Source of the DNA: Alphaproteobacteria bacterium
GTDB lineage: Bacteria; Planctomycetota; Phycisphaerae; UBA1845
Direction of reading: 5' to 3'
Length of the DNA: 64,000 nt
Assembly (NCBI GenBank): GCA_028285105.1
Contig: JANQQE010000032.1
Coordinates: 124,001 to 188,000 of the forward strand
A model generated the notes under the pieces. The model saw only the letters and a program-made list of their open reading frames with translations. It searched no databases and was not told the DNA's origin. The translations under genes were made by a program, and so were the position numbers. The number at the start of each line of letters is the position of its first letter. Position 1 is the stretch's first letter. Positions 1 to 9,917 of this stretch are shown piece after piece.

Positions 1-151
1 GGGCGAGGTACTCGACTGCCAGAGACAGACCAGCCGGGTCGGCAAGCAAAGGCGTGATGTCCTTGAATACGATTCCTTCCTTGGGGAAATCGGGCACATC
101 TCTGATGAGGCAGCGAAGATCGGCAATTCGGGATGTCATGGTCTGAGTCAT
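1..151 (-). CDS. apt: Adenine phosphoribosyltransferase, N-terminal part (runs off left edge)
   Basis: The first 50 codons of a minus-strand gene whose remainder lies outside the window. The visible residues include [20 protein letters not shown], which matches the conserved N-terminus of adenine phosphoribosyltransferase. The family converts adenine and PRPP to AMP and pyrophosphate in the cytoplasm (purine salvage). The first ATG is at 151, with an AGGA about 11 bases upstream; a second in-frame ATG at 139 would give a start closer to the family norm. The PRPP-binding loop is not in the window. It is divergent from the pyrophosphatase gene at 528. Family assignment is strong despite the short stretch; activity cannot be judged. 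Confidence 0.85.
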   Translation of the reverse strand, partial: MTQTMTSRIADLRCLIRDVPDFPKEGIVFKDITPLLADPAGLSLAVEYLA

Positions 152-527
152 CGCAGATATTTTCCTGTTTTGGAGTCCCAACCGGATAAGTGAATGGACC
201 TTCGCGATCTACCTCAGGCCGCAAGCGCCGCGACAGTAGCGGGCCATCCAAGAGACCGCAAGCGAAACCTGATATGGGCATTCAAGTTGCACGCTCAATT
301 GCGACGTACCCAATCCCCAAAAACGCATCAATTCCTCACGTTTTCAACGCAAGAGGTGGCTGGACTTCAATCTCAGATTCGCTATAGTCCGCAGTCCGCT
401 GAGGGTGTGTAAACGCGGATCATCCCGGCGTAACTCATTTACCTTTCTAAGCTTAAGCACATGCAAGGTCACCGTTCGCAGGGCGCGGATAACGGTTGAC
501 CAGAACATGAACAAGAGGAGACCAGAC
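152..527. other. Divergent intergenic region between apt and hppA
   Basis: A 376-base stretch without a supported gene. It must hold the promoters for apt (leftward) and hppA (rightward). Short overlapping reading frames on both strands show no family resemblance and no ribosome binding site. No riboswitch class was recognised. A weak sigma70-like candidate is listed separately. Confidence 0.6.
361..388 (+). promoter_or_regulatory. Weak sigma70-like promoter candidate for hppA
   Basis: TGGACT (361-366) and TATAGT (383-388) are separated by 16 bases, 140 bases upstream of the hppA start. Each hexamer matches about four of six consensus positions. It is the best candidate seen in this gap, but such matches occur by chance. 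Confidence 0.25.
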
Positions 528-3203
528 TTGATCGTGTCTAAGGTTTTGAAATCGACTGTTTGGGTGATGCTGATTGCATTCGTCGCATGTTGCGCTACGT
601 CGGCGATTGCCCAGGATAATACTGGCGGTGCTGCAACTGTTGCGTCAGATGCAGCTGCTCGCTCGCCGATTCCCGGCATTTGGTATTGCGCTCCGGCATT
701 TGCGATCGTGGCACTTCTGTTTGCCCGCAAGTTCTATTCGGAGGTGATGGCCTCTGACGAGGGCGACGAGAGCATGATCAAAATCGCTTCGTATGTGCGC
801 GAGGGTGCGATGGCCTACCTCAACCGCCAGTACAAGGTGGTGTTTTGGGTGTTCGTCGTGCTGGCAGCCATTCTTGCATTCATGGCCTACGGGTTGCACG
901 TCCAGCATAAGATCGTCTGGTTCGCATTCCTGACCGGTGGATTCTTCAGCGGTTTGTGCGGTTACCTCGGTATGCGTACCGCAACGATCGCAGCCCACCG
1001 TACGACGGCCGGCGCTCGCGCCAGTTTGAATCGCGGGTTGGTTGTCGCGTTTCGAGCCGGTGCGGTCATGGGTCTGGTCGTGGTTGGTTTCGCTCTGATC
1101 GACATCACTGCTTGGTTCTACATTCTCAATAACTATGTCCCAAGCATGACGCTCAACGAAATCACAGTGGTCATGCTGACCTTCGGTATGGGGGCAAGTA
1201 CGCAGGCACTCTTCGCTCGCGTGGGTGGTGGTATTTATACGAAAGCGGCTGACGTCGGTGCTGACCTCGTCGGTAAAGTCGAAGCCGGTATCCCCGAAGA
1301 CGATCCCCGTAACCCAGCCGCCATCGCCGACAACGTGGGCGACAACGTCGGTGACGTCGCAGGTATGGGTGCTGACCTTTACGAATCATACGCCGGTTCG
1401 ATCCTCGCGACGGCTGCCCTTGGTGTGGCGGCTGCCTCTGCTCTGGCACCGACCGATGTCGAAGTTGCAACGAAGAACGCCATGATGCTGCTGTCGGTTC
1501 CGATGGTGCTGGCTGGCATCGGTATCGTGCTGTCGATTCTCGGTATCTACATGGTGCGTACGCAGGAAGGCGCATCGATGGGGCAATTGATGTCGGCACT
1601 CGGTAAGGGCGTTAACGGCAGTAGTGTGATGATCGCAGTTGCGGCATATGGCATCTGTTACGTTCTCTTGAAAGACATTCAAGATGTGACGTGGTACGGA
1701 GTGGCGTCGAGTGTGGTCGTCGGCCTGTTCGCCGGAATCATCATCGGTAAAGCCACCGAGTACTACACCAGTTACGAATACAAACCAACGCAGGAAATCG
1801 CTGGCCAAGCCGAAACCGGTTCAGCCACCGTCATCATCGCCGGTGTCGCCGAAGGCATGAAAAGTACCTGGGCATCGTTGGCAACGATCGTTGTCGCGAT
1901 CATGCTCGCGTTCGTTTGTGCGGGCGGTGGACGCGAATTCATGCTCGGTCTTTATGGTGTGGGTATCGCAGCCGTCGGTATGTTGGCCACACTGGGAATC
2001 ACTCTCGCAACCGACGCATACGGCCCCATCGCAGACAACGCCGGTGGTAACGCCGAAATGACCCACCAGGATCCGCAGGTTCGTGAACGCACCGACGCGT
2101 TGGATTCGCTCGGTAACACCACAGCCGCAACCGGTAAGGGGTTCGCCATTGGATCGGCAGCTTTGACGGCACTGGCATTGCTTGCTGCATACGTCGAAGA
2201 GGTCCGTGTTGGCCAGCAGCGTGAGGCGATGGGTTATGTGCAGGTTCAAGAGCCTGACGCCAAGTCGACCGACGACGCAGGCATGGAATATATCTACTAC
2301 ATGGGCCACGGTAAATTCGCCCAGAAGTGGAAAGCTGGAACGGGCGAAGGTGCATACCTCGCCTACATGATGCTGAATCACAAAGCTCAGGGCGAATTGT
2401 CCAAGGGTGATAAGTTCCCGGCAAGCGACCTGGGCGAAACCGACGCAGTCAACGAATTCGTCTACAACGTGAATGTCGGTGACACCGAGTGTCACTTGGT
2501 CAACACGCAGCGGGCGTCGATGCAGCAGTACATGACGTTCTATGACGTGACGCTGATGAATCCGAAGGTGTTGTGCGGAATGTTCAGCGGTGTGCTGCTG
2601 GCGTTTCTGTTCTGTGCGTTAACGATGAAAGCGGTGGGGCGTGCAGCATACGAGATGATGCAGGAATGTCGTCGTCAGTTCGAAACGATCAAAGCCTATC
2701 TCAAGAGCCAAGGCAAGGACGACGCCTTCGCGAACGATCCCGAAAACTGGCCACGTGAGCAAATCACGCACGAAGGTCGCGACATCCCCGACTACGCCAA
2801 CTGCGTCGCCATTTCGACAGCAGGGGCTCAAAAGGAAATGATCGTACCGTCGCTGCTGGCGATTGTGGTTCCGATTTTGGTCGGTCTCATCTTCGGTGTA
2901 CCGGGCGTGATGGGTATGTTGGCGGGCGGTCTGACGAGCGGATTCGCCGTCGCAATCTTCATGGCCAACGCCGGTGGTGCCTGGGACAACGCCAAGAAGT
3001 GGATCGAAACTGGCAAGCACGGCGGTAAGGGCAGCGAAGCCCACAAAGCCGGTGTCGTCGGTGATACGGTTGGCGACCCGTTTAAAGATACGTCGGGTCC
3101 GAGCCTCAACATTCTGATCAAGCTGATGAGCATGGTCAGCGTTGTGTTTGCGGGATTGATCGTCAAATACGCTCCGCAGATCAGCTCAATGCTGGGTCTG
3201 TAA
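528..3203 (+). CDS. hppA: Membrane-bound ion-translocating pyrophosphatase, K+-dependent type, with large insertions
   Basis: An integral membrane pyrophosphatase that couples PPi hydrolysis to H+ or Na+ export. Catalytic motifs are present: DVGADLVGK near residue 242, [17 protein letters not shown] near 495 and [13 protein letters not shown] near 845. Alanine in [10 protein letters not shown] (near 529-538), where K+-independent enzymes have lysine, points to the K+-dependent class; H+ versus Na+ specificity cannot be told. The protein is 891 residues, against about 650-800 usual. About 110 residues (nt about 2208-2540) are inserted after the YVEEV helix, and about 35 more precede DIPDYANCV. 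The N-terminus looks like a signal peptide. The TTG start was chosen because AGAGGAG (514-520) lies 7 bases upstream; an in-frame ATG at 507 is the alternative and would contain that site. Confidence 0.95.
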   Translation: MIVSKVLKSTVWVMLIAFVACCATSAIAQDNTGGAATVASDAAARSPIPGIWYCAPAFAIVALLFARKFYSEVMASDEGDESMIKIASYVREGAMAYLNRQYKVVFWVFVVLAAILAFMAYGLHVQHKIVWFAFLTGGFFSGLCGYLGMRTATIAAHRTTAGARASLNRGLVVAFRAGAVMGLVVVGFALIDITAWFYILNNYVPSMTLNEITVVMLTFGMGASTQALFARVGGGIYTKAADVGADLVGKVEAGIPEDDPRNPAAIADNVGDNVGDVAGMGADLYESYAGSILATAALGVAAASALAPTDVEVATKNAMMLLSVPMVLAGIGIVLSILGIYMVRTQEGASMGQLMSALGKGVNGSSVMIAVAAYGICYVLLKDIQDVTWYGVASSVVVGLFAGIIIGKATEYYTSYEYKPTQEIAGQAETGSATVIIAGVAEGMKSTWASLATIVVAIMLAFVCAGGGREFMLGLYGVGIAAVGMLATLGITLATDAYGPIADNAGGNAEMTHQDPQVRERTDALDSLGNTTAATGKGFAIGSAALTALALLAAYVEEVRVGQQREAMGYVQVQEPDAKSTDDAGMEYIYYMGHGKFAQKWKAGTGEGAYLAYMMLNHKAQGELSKGDKFPASDLGETDAVNEFVYNVNVGDTECHLVNTQRASMQQYMTFYDVTLMNPKVLCGMFSGVLLAFLFCALTMKAVGRAAYEMMQECRRQFETIKAYLKSQGKDDAFANDPENWPREQITHEGRDIPDYANCVAISTAGAQKEMIVPSLLAIVVPILVGLIFGVPGVMGMLAGGLTSGFAVAIFMANAGGAWDNAKKWIETGKHGGKGSEAHKAGVVGDTVGDPFKDTSGPSLNILIKLMSMVSVVFAGLIVKYAPQISSMLGL

Positions 3204-3301
3204 ATACGCTTTCTCGATTGCACAGTTTGCCGTCGCGAAGGCCGTTGGAAGTTAGAATCGCGCGGGTCTGTGTCGGTCGATGATTTAACGATTTGAACAC
3301 G

Positions 3302-3345
3302 ACACCCCGCCAGCCGCCAAAGTGCAGCTCGCGGGGTGTGTTTTG
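3302..3345 (+). terminator. Probable terminator after hppA
   Basis: ACACCCCGC (3302-3310) pairs perfectly with GCGGGGTGT (3331-3339), followed by GTTTTG. The loop is 20 bases and the T run is short, so strength is uncertain. It sits about 100 bases past the hppA stop. Confidence 0.5.
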
Positions 3346-3407
3346 CGCAGCCGCCTGTGGTACGATGGATTGGCAGTGATCTCTAGTTGAAGGTAAGAGT
3401 AGTAGTG

Positions 3408-3836
3408 ATGTCCGAGACAAAAGACAATTCAACCGAACAAGCCGCATCGAGTACGGCTGTGCCGGCATCGCAGGAGTTGGATGCCCGCGAACTTGCGATC
3501 AAACTCGCAAACATGGCCCATGATCGCCGCTGCGAACAGGTCGTCGTACTCGATCTTCGCGGGTTAAGCCCGATCACCGATTTCTTCGTGGTCTGTACTG
3601 GTACGTCCGATCGACAGATGCGCACCACCGGTGAAGAAATGATGGTCGAGTGCAAGCACGATGGCGACCCGCCGTACGGTCATTCCGGTCTCGATTCGGC
3701 ATCGTGGGTGTTAATCGACTTCGTGAATGTGGTTGTGCATATCTTCACGCCCGAACACCGTGCGTACTACGATCTCGAACTGCTCTGGGGCGACGCTCCG
3801 CGCATCGAGTGGCAGGAAGGTCAGCCGCAAACCTAA
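3408..3836 (+). CDS. rsfS: Ribosomal silencing factor RsfS
   Basis: A 142-residue RsfS (Iojap/DUF143) protein. The family binds ribosomal protein uL14 and blocks joining of the 30S and 50S subunits, lowering translation when nutrients are scarce. Visible family signatures are DFFVVCTGTSDRQMRTTGEE in the first half and WVLIDFVNVVVHIF plus YYDLELLWGDAPRIEW at the C-terminus. A polar 30-residue N-terminal stretch precedes the domain. ATG 3408 is chosen; an in-frame TTG at 3387 would add seven residues. It lies 38 bases upstream of argS on the same strand, so the two may be co-transcribed. It is not next to nadD, its frequent partner elsewhere. Confidence 0.95.
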   Translation: MSETKDNSTEQAASSTAVPASQELDARELAIKLANMAHDRRCEQVVVLDLRGLSPITDFFVVCTGTSDRQMRTTGEEMMVECKHDGDPPYGHSGLDSASWVLIDFVNVVVHIFTPEHRAYYDLELLWGDAPRIEWQEGQPQT

Positions 3837-3874
3837 TCACTTGAACCAACAGGCGCCGCGTTTCCTCAATCACC

Positions 3875-5677
3875 ATGTTTTCAAACACTATGCAACTCCT
3901 GGGCGATCGATTTCGCCATGCCGTGCGGTCGTCATTCGGTGAGGAATGTCCGTTCGACGAGCAGTGGATCAAGCCGTGCAATGATCCAAAATTCGGCGAT
4001 TACCAATTCAACGGTGCGCTTCCACTCGCCAAGTCTCTCAAGAAGAAACCGCGCGACATCGCCGAAACACTCGCAGCCGCCGTCGATCTTGCCGACATTT
4101 CCGAACCTCTCGAAATCGCCGGACCGGGTTTCTTGAATCTGCGCCTCACCAACGCGTTTCTGTCAACAGCGTTGACTTCGATTCCGGCAGAGCAGAACGA
4201 CGCCGAATACGATCGCCTTGGTTTGCAATTCGATGGCGAAACCGAAACCGTCGTCGTCGATATGTCGAGCCCGAACCTCGCAAAGGAAATGCACGTCGGC
4301 CATTTGCGCAGCACCGTCATCGGTGAAAGTGTCGCTCGCATTCTTGAATTCGCCGGTCACACCGTCGAACGGGTCAACCACGTCGGCGACTGGGGAACGC
4401 AGTTCGGCATGTTGATCACGCACCTTCGCGACGTGAACCCGCAAGTGATCAACGATCCGGATTCGCTGGCCATCAGCGACCTTGAAGCGTTTTACGTGGA
4501 AGCGAAGAAGGCGTTCGACAGCAGCAAGGAATTCGCCGATCGCGCCAGGCAAGCCGTCGTGCAGTTGCAGGGCGGCGACGAAGAAACGCTGGCTGTCTGG
4601 CGGGCGTTTTGCAACGAATCGCTGCGGCATTGTCACGCGATCTACGACCGATTGGACATTACCAAACTCATCGACCGTGGCGAAAGTTTCTACAACGAGC
4701 AATTGGCTGCGACGGTGCAGGAGCTAACCGATGCGGGCATGGTTGAAACCAGCGACGGTGCGGAATGCATTTTTCTGGATGATTTCAAGAATCGAGACGG
4801 CGATCCACTGCCAATGATTGTCCGCAAGTCCGATGGCGGTTTCAATTATTCCGCAACGGACTTAGCCGCCGTTCGACATCGACTGCGCGAAGTTGGTGCA
4901 ACGCGATTGATCTATGTGGTGGGCATTCCGCAGCAGCAGCACTTCGCCATGCTCATTGCAGCGATTCACAAATCGGGTTGGGCAACGTCAAGTGTGCGTC
5001 TCGAGCATCTTGCATTCGGAAGCATGTTGGGGCCAGACGGCCGGCCTTTCAAGACGCGTGAAGGTGGCACGGTCAAACTCAAAAACCTTCTCGAAGAAGC
5101 CGTACAAGCCGCCCGGGCAGCGATCGACAAACGTCAAGGCGGTGATGAAGAAGGCGGCCGTGCGCTAAGCGAATCGCAAAAGCGATCCATCAGCGAAGCC
5201 GTCGGGCTCGGGGCAGTCAAGTACGCCGACCTGTCGCACTCGCTGACCACGGACTACCGCTTCGACATGAATAAGATGCTGTCGTTCGAAGGCAACACCG
5301 CTCCGTACATGCTCTACGCCTACGCCCGAATCCGAAGCATCGGCAGAAAAGCAGGCATCGACTTCGACAAGTTGCCTTCCGACGCACCGATAGAAATCGA
5401 ACACGATGCCGAGATCGCCTTGGCAAAGATGATCACGCGCTTCCCCGAAGTCATCAACCAGATCGTACGCGACTTGCGACCGAACGTATTGACCGAATAC
5501 CTGTACGAGTTATCGAAGGCATTCAGCCGCTTCTACGACCGACGCCACGGCGTAAGGGTCACCGACGCCGAACCAGAATCAACAAGAACCTCGCGCCTCC
5601 GCCTATGCCAGATCACCGCCCGAACCATCAAATCGGGGCTGTATCTATTGGGCATCGACACGATCGAACAGATGTAG
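3875..5677 (+). CDS. argS: Arginyl-tRNA synthetase
   Basis: A 600-residue class I arginyl-tRNA synthetase that charges tRNA-Arg using ATP in the cytoplasm. The N-terminal Add1 domain occupies roughly residues 1-100. The HIGH-type motif appears as HVGH within SPNLAKEMHVGHLRST (about 130-145). The KMSKS region is the degenerate form usual in ArgS (GRPFKTREGGTVKL, about 388-401). The C-terminal anticodon-binding domain includes LSKAFSRFYD and ends LLGIDTIEQM. Length and domain order are normal. It follows rsfS by 38 bases. Confidence 0.97.
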   Translation: MFSNTMQLLGDRFRHAVRSSFGEECPFDEQWIKPCNDPKFGDYQFNGALPLAKSLKKKPRDIAETLAAAVDLADISEPLEIAGPGFLNLRLTNAFLSTALTSIPAEQNDAEYDRLGLQFDGETETVVVDMSSPNLAKEMHVGHLRSTVIGESVARILEFAGHTVERVNHVGDWGTQFGMLITHLRDVNPQVINDPDSLAISDLEAFYVEAKKAFDSSKEFADRARQAVVQLQGGDEETLAVWRAFCNESLRHCHAIYDRLDITKLIDRGESFYNEQLAATVQELTDAGMVETSDGAECIFLDDFKNRDGDPLPMIVRKSDGGFNYSATDLAAVRHRLREVGATRLIYVVGIPQQQHFAMLIAAIHKSGWATSSVRLEHLAFGSMLGPDGRPFKTREGGTVKLKNLLEEAVQAARAAIDKRQGGDEEGGRALSESQKRSISEAVGLGAVKYADLSHSLTTDYRFDMNKMLSFEGNTAPYMLYAYARIRSIGRKAGIDFDKLPSDAPIEIEHDAEIALAKMITRFPEVINQIVRDLRPNVLTEYLYELSKAFSRFYDRRHGVRVTDAEPESTRTSRLRLCQITARTIKSGLYLLGIDTIEQM

Positions 5678-5995
5678 GACTTGGATGTGCGGTTACCGCA
5701 CTTTCCCAATCTGCATCGTTCAATGGCTTAGCGAAATCGCCGTCAACGTTTGGCGACTGGTAGACGTACGCTTTCTGCACATTCGACAAATCTAAAGGTT
5801 TATTTAACGAACGCCAACTGATCCCATCAGGGTTTGTTCGCTCTACTGCATGCAACCTTGATTTTGTCTAACTCTGTGTCCCAGTTACATGCAGGTTATA
5901 TGGTTGAAGTTCCGGCCTCTACCCGGCAGTGCTATCATTCGGTTGTTTGCGGCAAAACTTCTTTGTTTGATTGAAAAAAAATCGCAAGGGCGGAA
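5678..5995. other. Intergenic region downstream of argS
   Basis: A 318-base gap. Just after the argS stop, GTGCGG-TTA-CCGCAC (5687-5701) followed by TTTCCC could be a weak terminator. Just before the next gene an A-rich run and AAGGGCGGAA lead into its start. Nothing else was recognised. Confidence 0.5.
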
Positions 5996-6463
5996 ATGAA
6001 ACGTCGATCCAGAATTCGGTTTGTCTTGAGGTGGACGGGCGTGGCGGCGATTGTTGCTTTTGCTTATCTATGGTGGTGGTCCACTGAGCATGTACTCAAA
6101 TACCGCGGCGACAATTATCAATTTCAGATCATGTCAGGGGCATTCTCTGTCAGACCACAACTATTGCCCCGTGACTGCATCGGCAAAAGGCTACGCATTG
6201 CCGATCACAATTGGCCCGGCACAACTTGGCGCCCGGGATTTCGATATCGCAAGAAATTGACCGTCGGCGGTCTTATTTGGGCAATATATATTCCGATGTG
6301 GCTAGTGATCTCGGCAATTGCACCTCCCGTAGCGTTTTCATTCTGGCGAGACAGAAAACCGCGCGTTGGGCATTGCATTGAATGCAGCTACAACTTAACG
6401 GGCACTATGTCGGGCTCATGCCCTGAATGTGGCAAGCCAATTGATTCGACGACAACTCACTAG
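5996..6463 (+). CDS. Small membrane protein with C-terminal zinc ribbon
   Basis: A 155-residue protein of unknown function. An N-terminal hydrophobic helix (about 14-28) and a second at about 92-115 suggest two membrane spans with a roughly 60-residue loop between them. The C-terminus carries a four-cysteine zinc ribbon, CIECSYNLTG then CPECGKPI, typical of many small planctomycete membrane proteins. AAGGGCGGAA directly precedes the ATG. It is a more distant relative of the zinc-ribbon genes at 38920-42988 and 63495. Its position between argS and a convergent kinase gene gives no functional clue. Confidence 0.75.
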   Translation: MKRRSRIRFVLRWTGVAAIVAFAYLWWWSTEHVLKYRGDNYQFQIMSGAFSVRPQLLPRDCIGKRLRIADHNWPGTTWRPGFRYRKKLTVGGLIWAIYIPMWLVISAIAPPVAFSFWRDRKPRVGHCIECSYNLTGTMSGSCPECGKPIDSTTTH

Positions 6464-6506
6464 ATTAGCGAACCACCAGTCTTACCGTAGCATATCCAAT
6501 GATGAC

Positions 6507-9020
6507 CTAGTGTTGCTTTGTCGTCTCGGCCAGATGTTTGTATAGGCTCTGGTGTGGGTGGGGTTGCTGGGCGATTTCTATGGAGCGTTTGAGGCACTGG
6601 ACCGCGTTGTCTTTCTCGCCGGCTAGTTCGTGGGCGCGGGCTTTTTGTTCCCAGGCGTCGGCTTCCATGCGTCGGTTGTTGTGCTTTTGGGCTAGCTTCA
6701 GACGTTGATCGATCGCTTCGATCGCCGGGTCGGTCTTGCCCTCTTGCAGGTACATTTCTGCCAGGTGTTCGTAGACCATTGTTAGCCCGTTCCAGAACTC
6801 CGTGCCGTTGAGCGCTGTCAAAGCTTCGTCGAAGCACGCTTCGGCTTCGGCGTAATCGTTTAACAGACACGCGCAGCGGCCAAGGTTCATGTGCGACACG
6901 CCGATGTTGACGCGATCGCCAACTTCATTCGCCAGCCCCAGCGCTCGACGATAGTACTCTGCCGCTTCAGCATAACGTTGTTGTTTGAGAAGCACGCCAC
7001 CCATGCCGTTGTACGGCCAAGCCAGCGATACGACGTCGCGGTATTTCTTGTGAATGTCGATTGCCCTGGCGAAAGCCTTCTCAGCCTCCTCAAAATGTTT
7101 TAACCGCATGAGCACGAAACCGAGATTGCCCTCGTACTTGGCGGTGTCGGAATGCTGCTCCAAGTTAACGGTCAGGTCGCGGGCCTTTTCGAGAAACTCG
7201 TACGCCGACGTGTATTCGCCCTGGTAGTAATACATCACGCCTAGGTTGCCAAGCGCTTCTGCCACCCGTCGCTGGTCGCCGTCTTGTCGGGCTGCGATTT
7301 CTTCGCGGCGGTGGAATTCGAGAGCCCGGTCATAATCGCCAATTCGAGCGTAGGCGGCACCGATCAGGCTGACCGCGTCGATGTAATGTTCATCGACTGA
7401 CAATGCCTCGTTGCAAAGACCGATCGCAATCGCATACCGGGCGTCGGCGTAGGCCAATCGCGCTTTGATGAATCTCTCATGGGCTTCAAGGTTATCTGTG
7501 CCAGCTGTATGCACCTTCCCGCCAGTTCGGACGCTGCGATGGTCGCCGATGGCGTCGATGACCTTTGCGGCCAGTTGATCTTCCAACGCGAATAATTCAC
7601 CGACATCGCCCACGATGTCCGCCGACATCGATGGTCCTTCGCCTTTCTTGCGGCTGATCGACCGGGCGATGATTCGCAGTTTGTCGCCAGTCCGTTGATA
7701 CGTCCCAATGATGACGGTGGCTGCCCCCAGCATTTCTGCCGACGACAGCAACCGATTCTCGTCGTGCTTATCGACAGCCGTCCCATGCTCCTGACCGAGA
7801 AGCTTGGCGAGGTTGTGCCGATCGACGACGTGCAATCCGTCTAGGTCCAATAGTCGGGCGCTGAGGAATTCTGCGACAGCTTCCCCGATCCAATCGTCGG
7901 ACGGTTGGCGCGACATGTTCTCAAACGTTGCCACCACCACACCGCCCGGTGCGCCATTGTCAGCCGCTTGCGGTACCAGCGCCGTCACGTCCACGCCGCT
8001 TCTTAGCGCTTCTGAAACTTTCTCGGCGTTTTCGAATCGATGCTCCGGACGTTTGGCCAGACACACTTCGATGACATTGCGAAGCCACCCGGGCGACGAC
8101 TGGGTGATGTTCTGCGGCCAAATGACCGGGTCGTGCTTGTGGCGGTTGGAAAGTTCAATGACACCAGCTCCTCTAAACGGCGGTTTGCCGCAGAGCAGGT
8201 GATACATCGAAGCGCCGAGGCTGTAGATGTCGGCGCGGTGCGTCAGGCAATTGTCGCCGTCGAACTGTTCGGGGGCCATGTAGTAGGGCGTGCCCAGAAT
8301 CTGCCCGTCGCATGTCAGAGCCATGTCGCCTTCGATACCCCTGATCTTGACCAAACCCAGGTCGGTGATCTTCACGATCCCGTTGGCGGACAACATGATG
8401 TTGCTTGGCTTGATGTCGCGGTGGATCAACTCGGATGCGTGAATCGCCGTCAGTCCGTTGGCGATCTGAACGCCGATTTCGACCACTTGCTGCCAGCACA
8501 TCGCCCCGACCGCATTGAGCATTTTTCGCAGGTTTTCGCCTTCGATGTACTCCATGGCGAAGTACCAGGTGTCTTCCACGCAGTCGCAATCGAGAACTTT
8601 GGCTACGTTTGGGTGGGCGATGAGGGCGCCGGCTCGGGCTTCGGCTTGAAGTCGGGCGGTGGCGAGTTCGCGCCATTCGTCCTGCGTCGCGATGATTTTG
8701 AGGATGCAGATCTGGTCGAGATGGCAATGGTGGGCTAGCAGGATGCGCCCCTGAGCCCCGGTGGCGATTGCCCGAATGATGCGGTAGCGGTCCGATCGAA
8801 CCTTCGGCCAGGCCTCGCCAGCCGTATCGAAGAGGGCGGCTTGCTCGCGCCAGGTGCTGCCATCCTGAATATTCGCCGCCGCCGCGAAGGAGAACTTGCA
8901 CGACTCACAGGTGAGCAGGTGTTGGTCCGTGGCACTGGGTAGTGCTTCGGAACCCTGGCAGTGAGGGCATATCCATGCTGCATCGATCATTGTGTTTCTT
9001 GCCATGATCAGCCCGTTCAT
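6507..9020 (-). CDS. Zinc-ribbon / Ser-Thr protein kinase / TolB-like / TPR protein
   Basis: An 837-residue multidomain kinase. C18, C21, C38 and C41 form a zinc ribbon at the N-terminus. The Hanks-type kinase domain follows (about 78-340): a glycine loop ATGAQGRILLA, a lysine in CILKII, the catalytic loop HRDIKPSN (about 199-206), DLG in place of DFG, and GTPYYMAPEQ. Residues about 355-490 begin GGVVVATFENMSRQPSDDWI and resemble the TolB-N/FlgO-like module attached to bacterial regulators. About six to eight TPRs fill the rest (GNLGVMYYYQGEY, YNGMGGVLLKQQRY). No membrane span was seen, so it is likely cytoplasmic. Substrate and signal are unknown. The gene is alone on its strand. Confidence 0.9.
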   Translation of the reverse strand: MNGLIMARNTMIDAAWICPHCQGSEALPSATDQHLLTCESCKFSFAAAANIQDGSTWREQAALFDTAGEAWPKVRSDRYRIIRAIATGAQGRILLAHHCHLDQICILKIIATQDEWRELATARLQAEARAGALIAHPNVAKVLDCDCVEDTWYFAMEYIEGENLRKMLNAVGAMCWQQVVEIGVQIANGLTAIHASELIHRDIKPSNIMLSANGIVKITDLGLVKIRGIEGDMALTCDGQILGTPYYMAPEQFDGDNCLTHRADIYSLGASMYHLLCGKPPFRGAGVIELSNRHKHDPVIWPQNITQSSPGWLRNVIEVCLAKRPEHRFENAEKVSEALRSGVDVTALVPQAADNGAPGGVVVATFENMSRQPSDDWIGEAVAEFLSARLLDLDGLHVVDRHNLAKLLGQEHGTAVDKHDENRLLSSAEMLGAATVIIGTYQRTGDKLRIIARSISRKKGEGPSMSADIVGDVGELFALEDQLAAKVIDAIGDHRSVRTGGKVHTAGTDNLEAHERFIKARLAYADARYAIAIGLCNEALSVDEHYIDAVSLIGAAYARIGDYDRALEFHRREEIAARQDGDQRRVAEALGNLGVMYYYQGEYTSAYEFLEKARDLTVNLEQHSDTAKYEGNLGFVLMRLKHFEEAEKAFARAIDIHKKYRDVVSLAWPYNGMGGVLLKQQRYAEAAEYYRRALGLANEVGDRVNIGVSHMNLGRCACLLNDYAEAEACFDEALTALNGTEFWNGLTMVYEHLAEMYLQEGKTDPAIEAIDQRLKLAQKHNNRRMEADAWEQKARAHELAGEKDNAVQCLKRSIEIAQQPHPHQSLYKHLAETTKQH

Positions 9021-9359
9021 TTACATTCGGCGCTCATTCAAGATCCTTTGGAAATCATAACACAGATGTCTGAAATTCGATCGCTCATTTTGCAGCGCAA
9101 CGCGCTCGGTTTTGAAATTAACCTACATCTTGTGTGATGGTTGACGTCTGTTACATCTTGTTGGAAAAGCCTTCAGATTGAAGCGTCAGCGAGCAATTTG
9201 CGTTGGATGATATGGCATTCAAACCTGCAACTTGTCGAGAAATGTTGACCAATTCCTTTGTCCTATCCCGATGAATCCATTACAAAGGTGTTATGATTGA
9301 CAAGCGCTCGGATGCGCAGTCATCAAGCCGAATCAAATCAAACCAATTTGAAGAGTACG
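9021..9359. other. Divergent intergenic region
   Basis: A 339-base, relatively AT-rich gap between the divergent kinase gene and the gene at 9360. It must hold both promoters, but no convincing hexamer pair with correct spacing was found. An in-frame upstream ATG at 9297 exists but lacks a ribosome binding site. Confidence 0.5.
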
Positions 9360-9917
9360 ATGGACGAACGAACACGGATGTTCCGAGTTTTAAGCAGCCT
9401 CGCCATCGCCATGGTGGGTGGTGGCGGCATCTTGTTCTGGCTCGAACCCGAGTCCGGAATCAACCTCTCCCTGACGCCAACACATTACGCCACGAAAGCG
9501 GTCGAGGCTTGCCCAACGCTGACCCAGCAGTGGGAAGGCGTTACCATAGTTCCAATCGATGCTCCGAATAAGAGCTTAACCCTGACAGCCGTCAGTCAAC
9601 GACAGGACCTGCACTTTCTGGTCATGCCGGATGGGTCGGTTCTGGCTCAAAACCTATGGATTTCGCAGTCAAACTGGATTCCCGACGATTCGGCGATCAT
9701 TCGCGTGGGCATGCACTTCGATTCCGATGGCTCGCGAATCAAGCCCGATCAGTTTGAAGGTCTAAAGGCGCTATGGATGAAGCTGAACGACCGAATAGGC
9801 CATTCGGGTGGCGCTATTCCGCTGAATCTTCGTTTCGCCGGGACCGATCGCTACCAAGGCCTGGGTGATTCCATCTCTGCCGATCTGCTTGCTTCTCCGG
9901 TTCAGGCAAAAGGCTAA
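9360..9917 (+). CDS. Membrane-anchored protein resembling an N-acetylmuramoyl-L-alanine amidase fold without its zinc ligands
   Basis: A 185-residue protein with an N-terminal membrane anchor or signal peptide (about residues 8-26). The rest is tentatively similar to the amidase_2/PGRP fold: GVTIVPIDAP aligns with the first strand and DLHFLVMPDGSV with the HFVI...DG strand. Then come IIRVGMHFDSDG and Q..GLKALWMKLND. Zinc-ligand histidines expected after the first strand and near the C-terminus are not evident. If the assignment is right, it would be a non-catalytic, possibly muropeptide-binding relative. ATG 9360 was chosen because GAAGAG lies just upstream and a signal-like N-terminus results. 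The similarity was judged by eye and could be chance. Confidence 0.6.
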   Translation: MDERTRMFRVLSSLAIAMVGGGGILFWLEPESGINLSLTPTHYATKAVEACPTLTQQWEGVTIVPIDAPNKSLTLTAVSQRQDLHFLVMPDGSVLAQNLWISQSNWIPDDSAIIRVGMHFDSDGSRIKPDQFEGLKALWMKLNDRIGHSGGAIPLNLRFAGTDRYQGLGDSISADLLASPVQAKG

